This document shows positions 17,174 to 25,669 of a stretch of DNA of 64,000 nucleotides, one piece after another (position 1 is the stretch's first letter; every line of letters starts with the position of its first letter). The stretch is from Streptomyces pyxinicus (lineage in GTDB: Bacteria; Actinomycetota; Actinomycetes; Streptomycetales; Streptomycetaceae). The position numbers and the translations under genes were made by a program. Below the pieces are notes generated by a model, which saw only the letters and a list, made by a program, of their open reading frames with translations, was not told the DNA's origin and made no database searches. The DNA is taken from assembly GCF_024753135.1 (NCBI RefSeq), contig NZ_JANUGP010000001.1, positions 434,001 to 498,000 of the forward strand. The letters are read 5' to 3'.

Positions 17174-17571
17174 CAGCGTAGAGGGGTGGGGGCGGAAGGG
17201 GGAGGCAGATCACAAACTCGGGGGGCTGGCGCGCTCGTTACCCACCGGTTAAGCTCGGATGAGCGAGTTACCGCTCGCACTTCCGCTGGCGACGGTTTGG
17301 TGACGCAACCGTCGCGAGCGTCTGATTGGTCGGTTCGGTACCCGTGTGTACCGCTGTACGACCCGGCTCCGGGACAGGGCCGGTCGGAGATCCGCCGCCG
17401 CGCGGGCGCGTGCACGCCCGTGGCACCGGTGGCACCGGGCGTGTGCGCTAGGCCCTGTCGTCTAGCAGCCCGGCGACACCCGCATCCCTCGCATTCCTCC
17501 TCCGCACCGCGGTGCGTCCTCGGACGCACCCGGCGCGCTCCTCGTCGTCACCCTCTTTCTGGAGTCCCGCG
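17174..17571. promoter_or_regulatory. divergent intergenic region with two inverted repeats
   Basis: A 398-nt non-coding spacer between the HEAT gene (minus) and the 3-hydroxyacyl-CoA dehydrogenase (plus). It holds an imperfect 6-3-6 inverted repeat TTACCCACCGGTTAA (17237-17251) and a 9-bp perfect inverted repeat GCGACGGTT/AACCGTCGC around a 9-nt loop (17289-17315). Either could be a regulator site for the fatty-acid/ethylmalonyl-CoA genes. The dehydrogenase ribosome-binding site GGAG is at 17561-17564. No reliable -35/-10 pair was found. Confidence 0.45.
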
Positions 17572-19383
17572 ATGGCCACTCCCCTGTCCCCTCAGTCCGA
17601 CTCTCCGTCCCCGCTCAAGACGATCGCCGTCGTGGGCCTCGGCACCATGGGCACCGGCATCGCCGAGGTGCTGCTGAAGGCCGGCCGCGAGGTGATCGGC
17701 ATCGATGTCAGCGAGGCCCAGGCCGCCCGGTCGCTCGCCGCGCTGGAGGCCGCCACCGCCCGCGCCGTCGAGCGCGGCCGGCTCACCGAACAGGAGCGCG
17801 CCGACGCCCTCTCCCGCGTCCGCACCGGCACCGACCTCGCCGCGGCGGCCGACGCGGACCTCGTGATCGAGGTGGCGCCGGAGTCGTACGAGGTCAAGCA
17901 CCGCATCTTCCGTGAGCTGGACGGCGTGGTCCGCCCGGAGACGATCCTCGCGACCGGCACCAACGCACTGTCCGTGACCCGGCTGGCCGCCGACTCGGCC
18001 CGCCCCGAGCGGGTGCTGGGCCTGCACTTCTTCAACCCGGCGCCCGCGATGAAGCTGGTCGAGGTCGTCTCCTCGGTGCTGACCGCGCCGGACGCCGTCG
18101 CCGCGGTCACGGACCTGGCGATCGAGCTGGGCAAGGAGCCCGTCGCGGTCGGCGACCGGCCGGGCTTCGTCGCCGACGGGCTGCTGTTCGGCTACCTGAA
18201 CCAGGCCGCCGCGATGTACGAGGCCCGCTACGCCTCCCGCGAGGACATCGACGCGGCGATGCGGCTCGGCTGCGGCCTGCCGATGGGCCCGCTCGCCCTG
18301 CTGGACCTGATCGGCATCGACACCGCCCGGACCGTCCTGGACGCCATGTACGCCGAGTCCCGCGACCGGCTGCACGCGCCCGCCCCGATCCTCAAGCAGC
18401 TCAGCGAGGCGGGCCTGACGGGCCGCAAGGCCGGGCGCGGCTTCTACACCTACGAGGCGCCGGGCAGCGCCACCGTGGTGCCGGACCCGCTGACCCCGCC
18501 CCCGGGCGGCACGGCCGGCGCCGGCCGCACGGTCCGCTCGGTCGGGGTGGCGGGCTCGGGCACCATGGCGTCCGGCATCGCGGAGGTGTTCGCGAAGGCG
18601 GGCCACGACGTGGTGCTGGCCGCCCGCAGCGCGGAGAAGGCGCAGACCGCCAAGGCCCGGATCGGCAAGTCGCTGGCCCGCTCCGTCGACAAGGGCCGGC
18701 TGACCGCCGAGGCCGCCGCGGGCATCCTGGACCGGATCACGCCGGCCGGGTCCTACGACGCCTTCGCCGAGGTGGACCTGGCCGTGGAGGCGGTCGCGGA
18801 GGACCTGGAGGTCAAGCGGCAGCTGTTCGCGACGCTGGACAAGGTGTGCAGGCCCGGCGCGGTGCTGGCCACCACCACCTCCTCGCTGCCCGTCGTCGCC
18901 TGCGCGCGTGCCACCTCGCGCCCGCAGGACGTGATCGGCATGCACTTCTTCAACCCGGCGCCCGCGATGAAGCTGGTCGAGGTGGTGCGCACGGTGCTCA
19001 CGGCCGACGACGTGCACGCGACGGTGCGCGAGGTCTGCGCCGGGCTCGGCAAGCACGCCGTGGACTGCGGCGACCGGGCGGGCTTCATCGTCAACGCGCT
19101 GCTGTTCCCCTATCTCAACAACGCGATCAAGATGGTCCAGGAGCACTACGCGTCCCTGGACGACATCGACGCGGCGATGAAGCTGGGCGGCGGCTATCCG
19201 ATGGGCCCCTTCGAACTGCTGGACGTGGTGGGCCTGGACGTCTCGCTGGCCATCGAGAAGGTGCTGCACCGCGAGTTCCGCGACCCCGGTCTCGCCCCGG
19301 CCCCGCTGCTGGAGCACCTGGTGGCCGCGGGCTGCCTCGGCCGCAAGACCGGCCGCGGCTTCCGCGAGTATGCCCGCCGCTGA
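17572..19383 (+). CDS. two-domain 3-hydroxyacyl-CoA (3-hydroxybutyryl-CoA) dehydrogenase
   Basis: A 603-aa protein made of two full 3HCDH units in tandem: NAD-binding GLGTMGTGIAE (about 22-32) plus C-terminal domain, and GSGTMASGIAE (about 325-335) plus C-terminal domain. It oxidises (S)-3-hydroxyacyl-CoA with NAD, or makes 3-hydroxybutyryl-CoA in the reverse direction, feeding crotonyl-CoA to ccr downstream. Both halves keep HFFNPAPAMKLVEVV (His152, His458). The second keeps the catalytic Ser (TTTSSLPV) and Asn508 (FIVNALL). The first has TNALSV and Asp202 (FVADGLL), so it may be inactive. The ATG at 17572 follows GGAG by seven nt; a hairpin at 19461 ends the transcript. Confidence 0.9.
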   Translation: MATPLSPQSDSPSPLKTIAVVGLGTMGTGIAEVLLKAGREVIGIDVSEAQAARSLAALEAATARAVERGRLTEQERADALSRVRTGTDLAAAADADLVIEVAPESYEVKHRIFRELDGVVRPETILATGTNALSVTRLAADSARPERVLGLHFFNPAPAMKLVEVVSSVLTAPDAVAAVTDLAIELGKEPVAVGDRPGFVADGLLFGYLNQAAAMYEARYASREDIDAAMRLGCGLPMGPLALLDLIGIDTARTVLDAMYAESRDRLHAPAPILKQLSEAGLTGRKAGRGFYTYEAPGSATVVPDPLTPPPGGTAGAGRTVRSVGVAGSGTMASGIAEVFAKAGHDVVLAARSAEKAQTAKARIGKSLARSVDKGRLTAEAAAGILDRITPAGSYDAFAEVDLAVEAVAEDLEVKRQLFATLDKVCRPGAVLATTTSSLPVVACARATSRPQDVIGMHFFNPAPAMKLVEVVRTVLTADDVHATVREVCAGLGKHAVDCGDRAGFIVNALLFPYLNNAIKMVQEHYASLDDIDAAMKLGGGYPMGPFELLDVVGLDVSLAIEKVLHREFRDPGLAPAPLLEHLVAAGCLGRKTGRGFREYARR

Positions 19384-19460
19384 CGGCGCCGGCGCCTGGT
19401 TCGACGGCGACGACGACGGCGCGGACTGGGGCGGCCTGCTCGACCCGGTCCAGCCCGGAG

Positions 19461-19487
19461 ATCCCCCGCCCCGCACGGGCGGGGGAT
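19461..19487. terminator. perfect hairpin after the 3-hydroxyacyl-CoA dehydrogenase
   Basis: ATCCCCCGCCC and GGGCGGGGGAT form an 11-bp perfect stem around the loop CGCAC, 77 nt after the dehydrogenase stop. It lies just before the TetR promoter, so it probably isolates the two transcripts. No T-tract is present. Confidence 0.7.
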
Positions 19488-19522
19488 ACCCCGTACCTGC
19501 GCGTCTTGCCGGGCGCATGCAG

Positions 19523-19535
19523 TACGTTCGGGTCA
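19523..19535 (+). promoter_or_regulatory. -10 element implying a leaderless TetR transcript
   Basis: TACGTT at 19523-19528 lies six nt before the ATG at 19535, the spacing seen for leaderless mRNAs in Streptomyces, and no ribosome-binding site precedes that ATG. No good -35 was recognised. Confidence 0.4.
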
Positions 19536-20359
19536 TGTCCCAGCCCGCCAAGTCCTCACGTACACCAGCAACGCCCGACGCGCCGGAGAGTGCCGCAGGC
19601 AGTCGCGCCGCCGCCCAGCGGCTCAAGATGCGCCGAGAACTGGCGGCAGCGGCCATGGAGCTGTTCGCGGCCAAGGGGTACGAGGCCACCACCGTCGACG
19701 AGATCGCGGCGGCGGCCGGCGTCGCCCGCCGCACCTTCTTCCGGCACTTCCGCTCCAAGGAAGAGGCGATCTTCCCGGACCACGACGACACCCTGGTCCG
19801 TGCCGAGGCGGTCCTGAACGCCGCCCCCGCGCACGAGCACCCGCTCGACACGGTGTGCCGCGGGATCAAGGAAGTCATGAAGATGTACGCGGCCCAGCCG
19901 GCGATCTCGGTGGCCCGCTACAAGCTCACCCGGGAGGTGCCCACCCTGCGCGAGGCCGAGATCGCCTCGGTGGCCCGCTACGAGCGGTTGTTCACGCGCT
20001 ATCTGCTCGGCCACTTCGACGAGCGGGCGCACGCCGACGACGCCAACGACGACCCGCTGCTCGCCGAGGTCGCCGCCTCCGCCGTCGTCACCGCCCACAA
20101 CCACGTCCTCAGACGCTGGCTCCGGGCGGGCGGGCAGGGGGACGTGGAGACGCAGCTCGACCATGCCTTCGCGATCGTGCGCAAGACGTTCGGCACCGGC
20201 ATCGGGGCCGGCCGCGGCCCGGCCGCCGCGCAGCCGGCCGCCACGACCGCGCCGGCCACGGTCTCGCCGCACGGCGAGGTGCTGGTGACGGTCGCGCGGA
20301 CCGACGCGCCGCTGGACGAGGTCATGCGGACCATCGAAGAGGCGCTCAAGGCGCGCTGA
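19535..20359 (+). CDS. TetR family transcriptional regulator next to ccr
   Basis: A 274-aa regulator. The N-terminal helix-turn-helix domain (about 30-80; AAMELFAAKGYEATTVDEIA, AAGVARRTFFRHFRSKEEAI) is classical TetR; the C-terminal region binds an unknown ligand, possibly an acyl-CoA. The last 60 residues (AAAQPAATTAPATVSPHGEV...) form an Ala/Pro linker and a short tail EVLVTVARTDAPLDEVMRTI not usual in TetR. It sits between the hydroxyacyl-CoA dehydrogenase and ccr on the same strand, so control of the ethylmalonyl-CoA genes is likely; the palindromes at 20502 and 20523 are candidate targets. An in-frame ATG at 19517 is an alternative start. Confidence 0.88.
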   Translation: MSQPAKSSRTPATPDAPESAAGSRAAAQRLKMRRELAAAAMELFAAKGYEATTVDEIAAAAGVARRTFFRHFRSKEEAIFPDHDDTLVRAEAVLNAAPAHEHPLDTVCRGIKEVMKMYAAQPAISVARYKLTREVPTLREAEIASVARYERLFTRYLLGHFDERAHADDANDDPLLAEVAASAVVTAHNHVLRRWLRAGGQGDVETQLDHAFAIVRKTFGTGIGAGRGPAAAQPAATTAPATVSPHGEVLVTVARTDAPLDEVMRTIEEALKAR

Positions 20360-20379
20360 CAGGCGGGGACGCGGTACGG

Positions 20380-20407
20380 ACGGCCACCTCTCGGGGTGGC
20401 CGTTTTG
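20380..20407 (+). terminator. rho-independent-type terminator of the TetR gene
   Basis: ACGGCCACC pairs with GGTGGCCGT (9 bp) around TCTCGG and is followed by TTT. It begins 20 nt after the TetR stop and separates the regulator from the ccr operon. Confidence 0.8.
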
Positions 20408-20501
20408 CCATGTCAGGCGCCGTTTTCCAGCGAATTCCGGGAGCCGTTCGATCGATCATCGCTCATTTGTTACGTAAAGATTTCATCTGAGAGCCGGTAT
20501 T

Positions 20502-20514
20502 GGCACTCAGTGCC
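20502..20514. promoter_or_regulatory. palindrome abutting the ccr -35 box
   Basis: GGCACT-C-AGTGCC is a perfect 6-1-6 inverted repeat ending one base before the -35 hexamer. Its position suits an activator or repressor acting on the ccr promoter. Confidence 0.5.
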
Positions 20515-20543
20515 TTGCCACCTGACACGCGGTGTCATACGTT
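20515..20543 (+). promoter_or_regulatory. ccr operon promoter with an operator in the spacer
   Basis: TTGCCA (-35, 20515-20520) and TACGTT (-10, 20538-20543) are separated by exactly 17 nt, a good vegetative sigma (HrdB-type) promoter. The spacer holds a perfect 6-3-6 inverted repeat TGACAC-GCG-GTGTCA (20523-20537), so a dimeric repressor there would exclude RNA polymerase. The nearby TetR protein is the obvious candidate. Confidence 0.7.
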
Positions 20544-20558
20544 GAAGAGGTCCGGGCG

Positions 20559-20588
20559 GCCGGCGAGCCGGATCCCTCGCTCGCCGGC
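20559..20588 (+). promoter_or_regulatory. hairpin in the long ccr leader
   Basis: GCCGGCGAGC and GCTCGCCGGC form a 10-bp perfect stem with a 10-nt loop near the 5' end of a predicted ~230-nt untranslated leader. It may stabilise the transcript or act in regulation; no known riboswitch was recognised. Confidence 0.4.
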
Positions 20589-20779
20589 TGTCCCCGCAAG
20601 CCACGCGGCCTGCGCGCCCGGACGCCTGCGTCACAGGCAACCTCCCGCGCCACCACGCGCTGCCGCAGCACCACCGAGCCGAACCGACGGCACCTCCCAC
20701 ACCCTCAGCAGCACTCATCGCAGCACCGACGAACCCCCAGCGCCCCTCCCTCAGGGCGCTCACCGCCGGAGGCAACACC

Positions 20780-22123
20780 GTGACCGTGAAGGACATCCTG
20801 GACGCGATCCAGTCGAAGGACGCCACGTCCGCCGACTTCGCCGCCCTGCCGCTTCCCGACTCGTACCGCGCGATCACCGTGCACAAGGACGAGACGGAGA
20901 TGTTCGCGGGTCTTCAGACCCGCGACAAGGACCCCCGCAAGTCGATCCACCTGGACGAGGTGCCGGTGCCCGAACTGGGCCCGGGCGAGGCTCTGGTGGC
21001 CGTCATGGCCTCCTCGGTGAACTACAACTCGGTGTGGACCTCGATCTTCGAGCCGCTGTCCACCTTCGGGTTCCTGGAGCGCTACGGCCGCACCAACGAG
21101 CTGGCCAAGCGGCACGACCTGCCGTACCACATCATCGGCTCCGACCTCGCGGGCGTCGTCCTGCGCACCGGCCCCGGCGTCAACGCCTGGAAGCCCGGCG
21201 ACGAGGTCGTCGCGCACTGCCTCTCGGTCGAGCTGGAGTCCTCCGACGGCCACAACGACACGATGCTCGACCCCGAGCAGCGCATCTGGGGCTTCGAGAC
21301 CAACTTCGGCGGCCTCGCCGAGGTCGCGCTCGTCAAGTCCAACCAGCTGATGCCGAAGCCGGACCACCTCAGCTGGGAGGAGGCCGCAGCGCCGGGCCTG
21401 GTCAACTCCACCGCCTACCGGCAGCTCGTCTCCCGCAACGGCGCCGGCATGAAGCAGGGCGACAACGTCCTCATCTGGGGCGCGAGCGGCGGACTCGGCT
21501 CGTACGCCACGCAGTTCGCGCTGGCCGGCGGCGCCAACCCGATCTGTGTCGTCTCCAGCGAGCAGAAGGCGGACATCTGCCGCGCCATGGGCGCCGATGC
21601 GATCATCGACCGCAGCGCCGAGGGCTACAGGTTCTGGAAGGACGAGAACACCCAGGACCCCAAGGAGTGGAAGCGCTTCGGCAAGCGCATCCGCGAACTC
21701 ACCGGCGGCGAGGACATCGACATCGTCTTCGAGCACCCCGGCCGCGAGACCTTCGGCGCGAGCGTCTTCGTCACCCGCAAGGGCGGCACCATCACCACCT
21801 GCGCCTCCACCTCGGGCTACATGCACGAGTACGACAACCGTTACCTCTGGATGTCGCTGAAGCGGATCATCGGCTCCCACTTCGCCAACTACCGCGAGGC
21901 CTGGGAGGCCAACCGCCTCATCGCCAAGGGCAAGATCCACCCGACCCTCTCGAAGACCTACTCCCTGGAAGAGACCGGGCAGGCCGCCTACGACGTCCAC
22001 CGCAACCTGCACCAGGGCAAGGTCGGCGTCCTGTGCCTGGCGCCGGAGGAAGGCCTGGGCGTGCGTGACGAGGAGATGCGCGCCAAGCACCTCGACGCCA
22101 TCAACCGCTTCCGCAACATCTGA
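20780..22123 (+). CDS. ccr: crotonyl-CoA carboxylase/reductase
   Basis: A 447-aa NADPH-dependent enzyme of the medium-chain dehydrogenase family that reductively carboxylates crotonyl-CoA to ethylmalonyl-CoA, the key step of the ethylmalonyl-CoA pathway and a source of polyketide extender units. The CO2-binding residues described for the Kitasatospora enzyme are present: Asn81 (VNYNSVW), Phe172-Glu173 (WGFETNFGG) and His367 (GSHFANY). The nucleotide loop is WGASGGLGSYATQ. The GTG at 20780 follows GGAGG by seven nt. It is the first gene of a five-gene operon (spacing 18 nt to the mutase) and has its own promoter with an operator-like repeat. Confidence 0.97.
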   Translation: MTVKDILDAIQSKDATSADFAALPLPDSYRAITVHKDETEMFAGLQTRDKDPRKSIHLDEVPVPELGPGEALVAVMASSVNYNSVWTSIFEPLSTFGFLERYGRTNELAKRHDLPYHIIGSDLAGVVLRTGPGVNAWKPGDEVVAHCLSVELESSDGHNDTMLDPEQRIWGFETNFGGLAEVALVKSNQLMPKPDHLSWEEAAAPGLVNSTAYRQLVSRNGAGMKQGDNVLIWGASGGLGSYATQFALAGGANPICVVSSEQKADICRAMGADAIIDRSAEGYRFWKDENTQDPKEWKRFGKRIRELTGGEDIDIVFEHPGRETFGASVFVTRKGGTITTCASTSGYMHEYDNRYLWMSLKRIIGSHFANYREAWEANRLIAKGKIHPTLSKTYSLEETGQAAYDVHRNLHQGKVGVLCLAPEEGLGVRDEEMRAKHLDAINRFRNI

Positions 22124-22141
22124 GGACACCCGAGGTCATAG

Positions 22142-24190
22142 ATGACTGAGCGTCAGCCCGCCGAAGGCAAGCGGGAGAAGGACCGGCCGTGGCTCATGCG
22201 CACCTATGCCGGTCACTCCACGGCCGAGGCGTCCAACGAGCTGTACCGGCGCAACCTCGCCAAGGGGCAGACGGGTCTGTCGGTCGCGTTCGACCTGCCG
22301 ACCCAGACCGGCTACGACTCCGACCACATCCTCGCCCGCGGCGAGGTCGGCCGGGTCGGGGTGCCGGTGGCGCACCTCGGTGACATGCGCCGGCTGTTCC
22401 AGGACATCCCCCTGGAGCAGATGAACACCTCGATGACGATCAACGCCACCGCCATGTGGCTGCTGGCGCTCTACCAGGTCGTCGCCGAGGAGCAGGGCGC
22501 GGACATCACCAGGCTCCAGGGCACGACCCAGAACGACATCGTCAAGGAGTACCTGTCCCGGGGCACCCACGTGTTCCCGCCGGGGCCCTCGCTCCGGCTG
22601 ACGACGGACATGATCGCGTACACGGTCTCCCACCTCCCCAAGTGGAACCCGATCAACATCTGCAGCTACCACCTGCAGGAGGCCGGGGCCACGCCGGTGC
22701 AGGAGATCGCGTACGCGATGTCCACCGCCGTCGCCGTGCTGGACGCCGTGCGCGACTCCGGCCAGGTGCCGCGGGAGCGGATGGGCGACGTGGTGGCGCG
22801 GATCTCCTTCTTCGTGAACGCGGGCGTCCGCTTCGTCGAGGAGATGTGCAAGATGCGCGCCTTCGGGCGCATCTGGGACCGCGTCACCCGGGAGCGGTAC
22901 GGCATCGAGAACCCCAAGCAGCGCCGCTTCCGGTACGGCGTCCAGGTCAACTCCCTCGGGCTGACCGAGGCGCAGCCGGAGAACAACGTCCAGCGGATCG
23001 TGCTGGAGATGCTCGCGGTGACGCTGTCGAAGGACGCCCGCGCGCGTGCCGTACAGCTGCCGGCCTGGAACGAGGCCCTGGGGCTGCCGCGGCCCTGGGA
23101 CCAGCAGTGGTCGCTGCGCATCCAGCAGGTGCTGGCGCATGAGAGCGACCTGCTGGAGTACGAGGACATCTTCGAGGGCTCGAAGGTGATCGAGGCGAAG
23201 GTGGACGAGCTGGTCGCCGACGCCCTCGCGGAGATGGACCGCATCGAGGAGATGGGCGGCGCGATGGCCGCCGTGGAGTCCGGCTATCTGAAGTCGCAGC
23301 TGGTCTCCTCGCACGCCGAGCGCCGGGGCCGGATCGAGTCCGGGCAGGAGAAGATCGTCGGCGTCAACATCTTCGAGACGACCGAGCCCAACCCGCTGAC
23401 GGCCGACCTGGACACCGCGATCATGACGGTCGACCCGGCGGTCGAGGCCCGGGTGGTCGCCTCGCTGGGCACCTGGCGCGACACCCGCTACCAGCCGCCC
23501 TTCAACCACCCGCGGCCCTGCAAGGCGCTGGAGCGGCTGAAGGAGGCCGCCAAGGGCACCGACAACCTGATGGAGGCCACCCTGGAGTGCGCCCGCGCCG
23601 GGGTCACCACCGGCGAGTGGGCGGGGGCGCTGCGCGAGGTGTTCGGCGAGTTCCGGGCGCCGACCGGGGTCTCCTCGGCGCCGGTGGCCGTCCCCGCCGA
23701 GGCCGGCTCGGCGCTCGCCGAGGTGCGCGCCAGGGTGCAGGACACCGCCCGCGACCTGGGCGTCGGCAAGCTGCGCTTCCTGGTCGGCAAGCCGGGCCTG
23801 GACGGGCACTCCAACGGCGCCGAGCAGATCGCCGTCCGGGCCCGCGACGCCGGGTTCGAGGTGGTCTACCAGGGCATCCGGCTGACCCCGGAGCAGATCG
23901 TGGACGCGGCCCTCGCGGAGGACGTGCACGCGGTCGGCCTGTCCATCCTGTCGGGCTCGCACGCCCAGCTGGTCCCGGACGTACTCCAACGGCTGCGTGT
24001 GGCCGGCGCCACAGACATCCCGGTGATCGCGGGTGGCATCATCCCGAACGGTGACGCCGAGCAGCTCAAGGACGCCGGGGTCGCCGCCGTCTTCACCCCG
24101 AAGGACTTCGACATCACCGGGATCATCGGCCGCATCGTCGACGAGATCCGGAAAGCGAACAAGCTCGACCCCCTGGAGGTCCCCGCATGA
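22142..24190 (+). CDS. meaA: ethylmalonyl-CoA mutase (MeaA), adenosylcobalamin-dependent
   Basis: A 682-aa fused mutase: a TIM-barrel acyl-CoA-binding domain (about 10-520; RTYAGHSTAEASNELYRRNL, FDLPTQTGYDSDH) and a C-terminal cobalamin domain (about 540-670). The B12 signature DGHSNG is at 554-559 (Asp554, His556, Gly559), with SILSGSH and GGIIPNGD completing the Rossmann-like fold. It converts (2R)-ethylmalonyl-CoA to (2S)-methylsuccinyl-CoA. The single-chain layout and N-terminus match MeaA rather than two-subunit methylmalonyl-CoA mutase. The ATG at 22142 follows GAGG. The stop overlaps the next ATG by 4 nt (ATGA). Confidence 0.95.
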   Translation: MTERQPAEGKREKDRPWLMRTYAGHSTAEASNELYRRNLAKGQTGLSVAFDLPTQTGYDSDHILARGEVGRVGVPVAHLGDMRRLFQDIPLEQMNTSMTINATAMWLLALYQVVAEEQGADITRLQGTTQNDIVKEYLSRGTHVFPPGPSLRLTTDMIAYTVSHLPKWNPINICSYHLQEAGATPVQEIAYAMSTAVAVLDAVRDSGQVPRERMGDVVARISFFVNAGVRFVEEMCKMRAFGRIWDRVTRERYGIENPKQRRFRYGVQVNSLGLTEAQPENNVQRIVLEMLAVTLSKDARARAVQLPAWNEALGLPRPWDQQWSLRIQQVLAHESDLLEYEDIFEGSKVIEAKVDELVADALAEMDRIEEMGGAMAAVESGYLKSQLVSSHAERRGRIESGQEKIVGVNIFETTEPNPLTADLDTAIMTVDPAVEARVVASLGTWRDTRYQPPFNHPRPCKALERLKEAAKGTDNLMEATLECARAGVTTGEWAGALREVFGEFRAPTGVSSAPVAVPAEAGSALAEVRARVQDTARDLGVGKLRFLVGKPGLDGHSNGAEQIAVRARDAGFEVVYQGIRLTPEQIVDAALAEDVHAVGLSILSGSHAQLVPDVLQRLRVAGATDIPVIAGGIIPNGDAEQLKDAGVAAVFTPKDFDITGIIGRIVDEIRKANKLDPLEVPA

Positions 24191-25149
24191 CTACGGTCAA
24201 CCGTCTCCGCCCCCGGCGTTCCTGCCTGGCCGTACCGGGCTCGAACCCGCGCTTCCTGGAGAAGGCGCAGGGTCTGCCGGCGGACCAGGTCTTCCTGGAC
24301 CTGGAGGACGCGTGCGCGCCGCTGGCCAAGCCCGAGGCGCGGCACACCATCGTCAAGTTCCTCAACGAGGGCGACTGGACGGGCAAGACGCGGGTGGTGC
24401 GCGTCAACGACTGGACGACCGAGTGGACGTACCGCGACGTCGTGACCGTGGTCGAGGGCGCCGGCCAGAACCTCGACTGCGTCATGCTGCCGAAGGTGCA
24501 GACGGCCCAGCAGGTCGTCGCCCTCGACCTGCTGCTGACCCAGATCGAGAAGACCATGGGCTTCGAGGTCGGCAAGATCGGCATCGAGGCGCAGATCGAG
24601 AACGCGCAGGGCCTCAACAACGTCAACGAGATCGCGCAGGCCTCCCCGCGCGTCGAGACGATCATCTTCGGACCGGCCGACTTCATGGCGTCCATCAACA
24701 TGAAGTCGCTGGTCGTGGGCGAGCAACCGCCCGGCTACCCGGCGGACGCCTACCACTACATCCTGATGAAGATCCTGATGGCCGCCCGCGCGAACAACCT
24801 CCAGGCGATCGACGGACCCTACCTCCAGATCCGCAACGTCGAGGGCTACCGCGAGGTCGCGGGGCGCGCCGCCGCGCTCGGCTTCGACGGCAAGTGGGTG
24901 CTGCACCCGGGCCAGGTCGAGGCGTCCAACGAGATCTTCTCGCCCTCACAGGAGGACTACGACCACGCCGAGCTGATCCTGGACGCGTACGACTACTACA
25001 CGTCCGAGGCCGGCGGCAAGAAGGGCTCCGCGATGCTCGGCGACGAGATGATCGACGAGGCCAGCCGCAAGATGGCCCTCGTCATCTCCGGCAAGGGCCG
25101 GGCCGCCGGCATGGAGCGCACGTCGAAGTTCGAGATCCCGGAGGCCTGA
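24187..25149 (+). CDS. mcl: L-malyl-CoA/beta-methylmalyl-CoA lyase (HpcH/HpaI-CitE family)
   Basis: A 320-aa class II aldolase-type lyase. Signatures: RRSCLAVPGSNPRFLEKA (N-terminal loop), VFLDLEDACAP (acidic metal or substrate residues), RVNDW, LPKVQ, GIEAQIENAQGL and FGPADFMAS. It splits beta-methylmalyl-CoA into glyoxylate and propionyl-CoA, or malyl-CoA into acetyl-CoA and glyoxylate, near the end of the ethylmalonyl-CoA pathway. Translation is coupled to the mutase by the ATGA overlap. The next gene starts five nt after its stop. Confidence 0.93.
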   Translation: MTTVNRLRPRRSCLAVPGSNPRFLEKAQGLPADQVFLDLEDACAPLAKPEARHTIVKFLNEGDWTGKTRVVRVNDWTTEWTYRDVVTVVEGAGQNLDCVMLPKVQTAQQVVALDLLLTQIEKTMGFEVGKIGIEAQIENAQGLNNVNEIAQASPRVETIIFGPADFMASINMKSLVVGEQPPGYPADAYHYILMKILMAARANNLQAIDGPYLQIRNVEGYREVAGRAAALGFDGKWVLHPGQVEASNEIFSPSQEDYDHAELILDAYDYYTSEAGGKKGSAMLGDEMIDEASRKMALVISGKGRAAGMERTSKFEIPEA

Positions 25150-25154
25150 GCGCG

Positions 25155-25667
25155 ATGCAGTTCGGACGCACCTACGAGGAGTTCGAGGTCGGGGCGACGT
25201 ACAAGCACTGGCCGGGCAAGACGGTCACGGAGTACGACGACCACCTGTTCTGTCTCCTCACCATGAACCACCACCCGCTCCACCTGGACGCCAACTACGC
25301 CGAGAAGACGACCGACTTCGGCAGGAACGTCGTGGTGGGCAACTACGTCTACTCGCTGCTGCTCGGCATGTCCGTGCCGGACGTCTCCGGCAAGGCGATC
25401 GCCAACCTGGAGATCGAGTCGCTCAAGCACGTGGCGCCGACCTTCCACGGCGACACGATCTACGGCCAGACGACCGTGCTGGACAAGTGGCCGTCGAAGT
25501 CGAAGAACGACCGCGGGATCGTCCACGTCGAGACCAAGGGCTACAAGCAGGACGGCACGCTGGTCTGCGTGTTCCGCCGCAAGGTCATGGTGCCGACCGA
25601 GACGTACACCAAGGAGCGCGGCGGCGAGCAGCCGGGCCGTCCCGAACTGAAGCAGCAGGAGAAGTAG
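25155..25667 (+). CDS. MaoC-like hydratase, probable mesaconyl-CoA hydratase
   Basis: A 170-aa single hot-dog-fold protein. The hydratase-2 motif is recognisable in YDDHLFCLLTMNHHPLHLD (catalytic Asp and His region). By operon position it should hydrate mesaconyl-C1-CoA to beta-methylmalyl-CoA. The proteobacterial enzyme (Mch) is about twice as long with a double hot-dog fold, so this is a shorter type and the assignment is by context. It lies between the lyase and the acyl-CoA dehydrogenase with gaps of 5 and 2 nt. Confidence 0.85.
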   Translation: MQFGRTYEEFEVGATYKHWPGKTVTEYDDHLFCLLTMNHHPLHLDANYAEKTTDFGRNVVVGNYVYSLLLGMSVPDVSGKAIANLEIESLKHVAPTFHGDTIYGQTTVLDKWPSKSKNDRGIVHVETKGYKQDGTLVCVFRRKVMVPTETYTKERGGEQPGRPELKQQEK

Positions 25668-25669
25668 CC

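Noticed and set aside
20502..20514. The GGCACTC motif as a CIRCE/HrcA element
   Set aside because: CIRCE has a 9-nt spacer and a GAGTGC second arm; here the arms are one base apart.
20532..20783. An 83-codon open frame in the ccr leader as a possible leader peptide
   Set aside because: Its GTG lies within the -10/spacer region, before the predicted transcription start, and the frame overlaps the ccr start codon.
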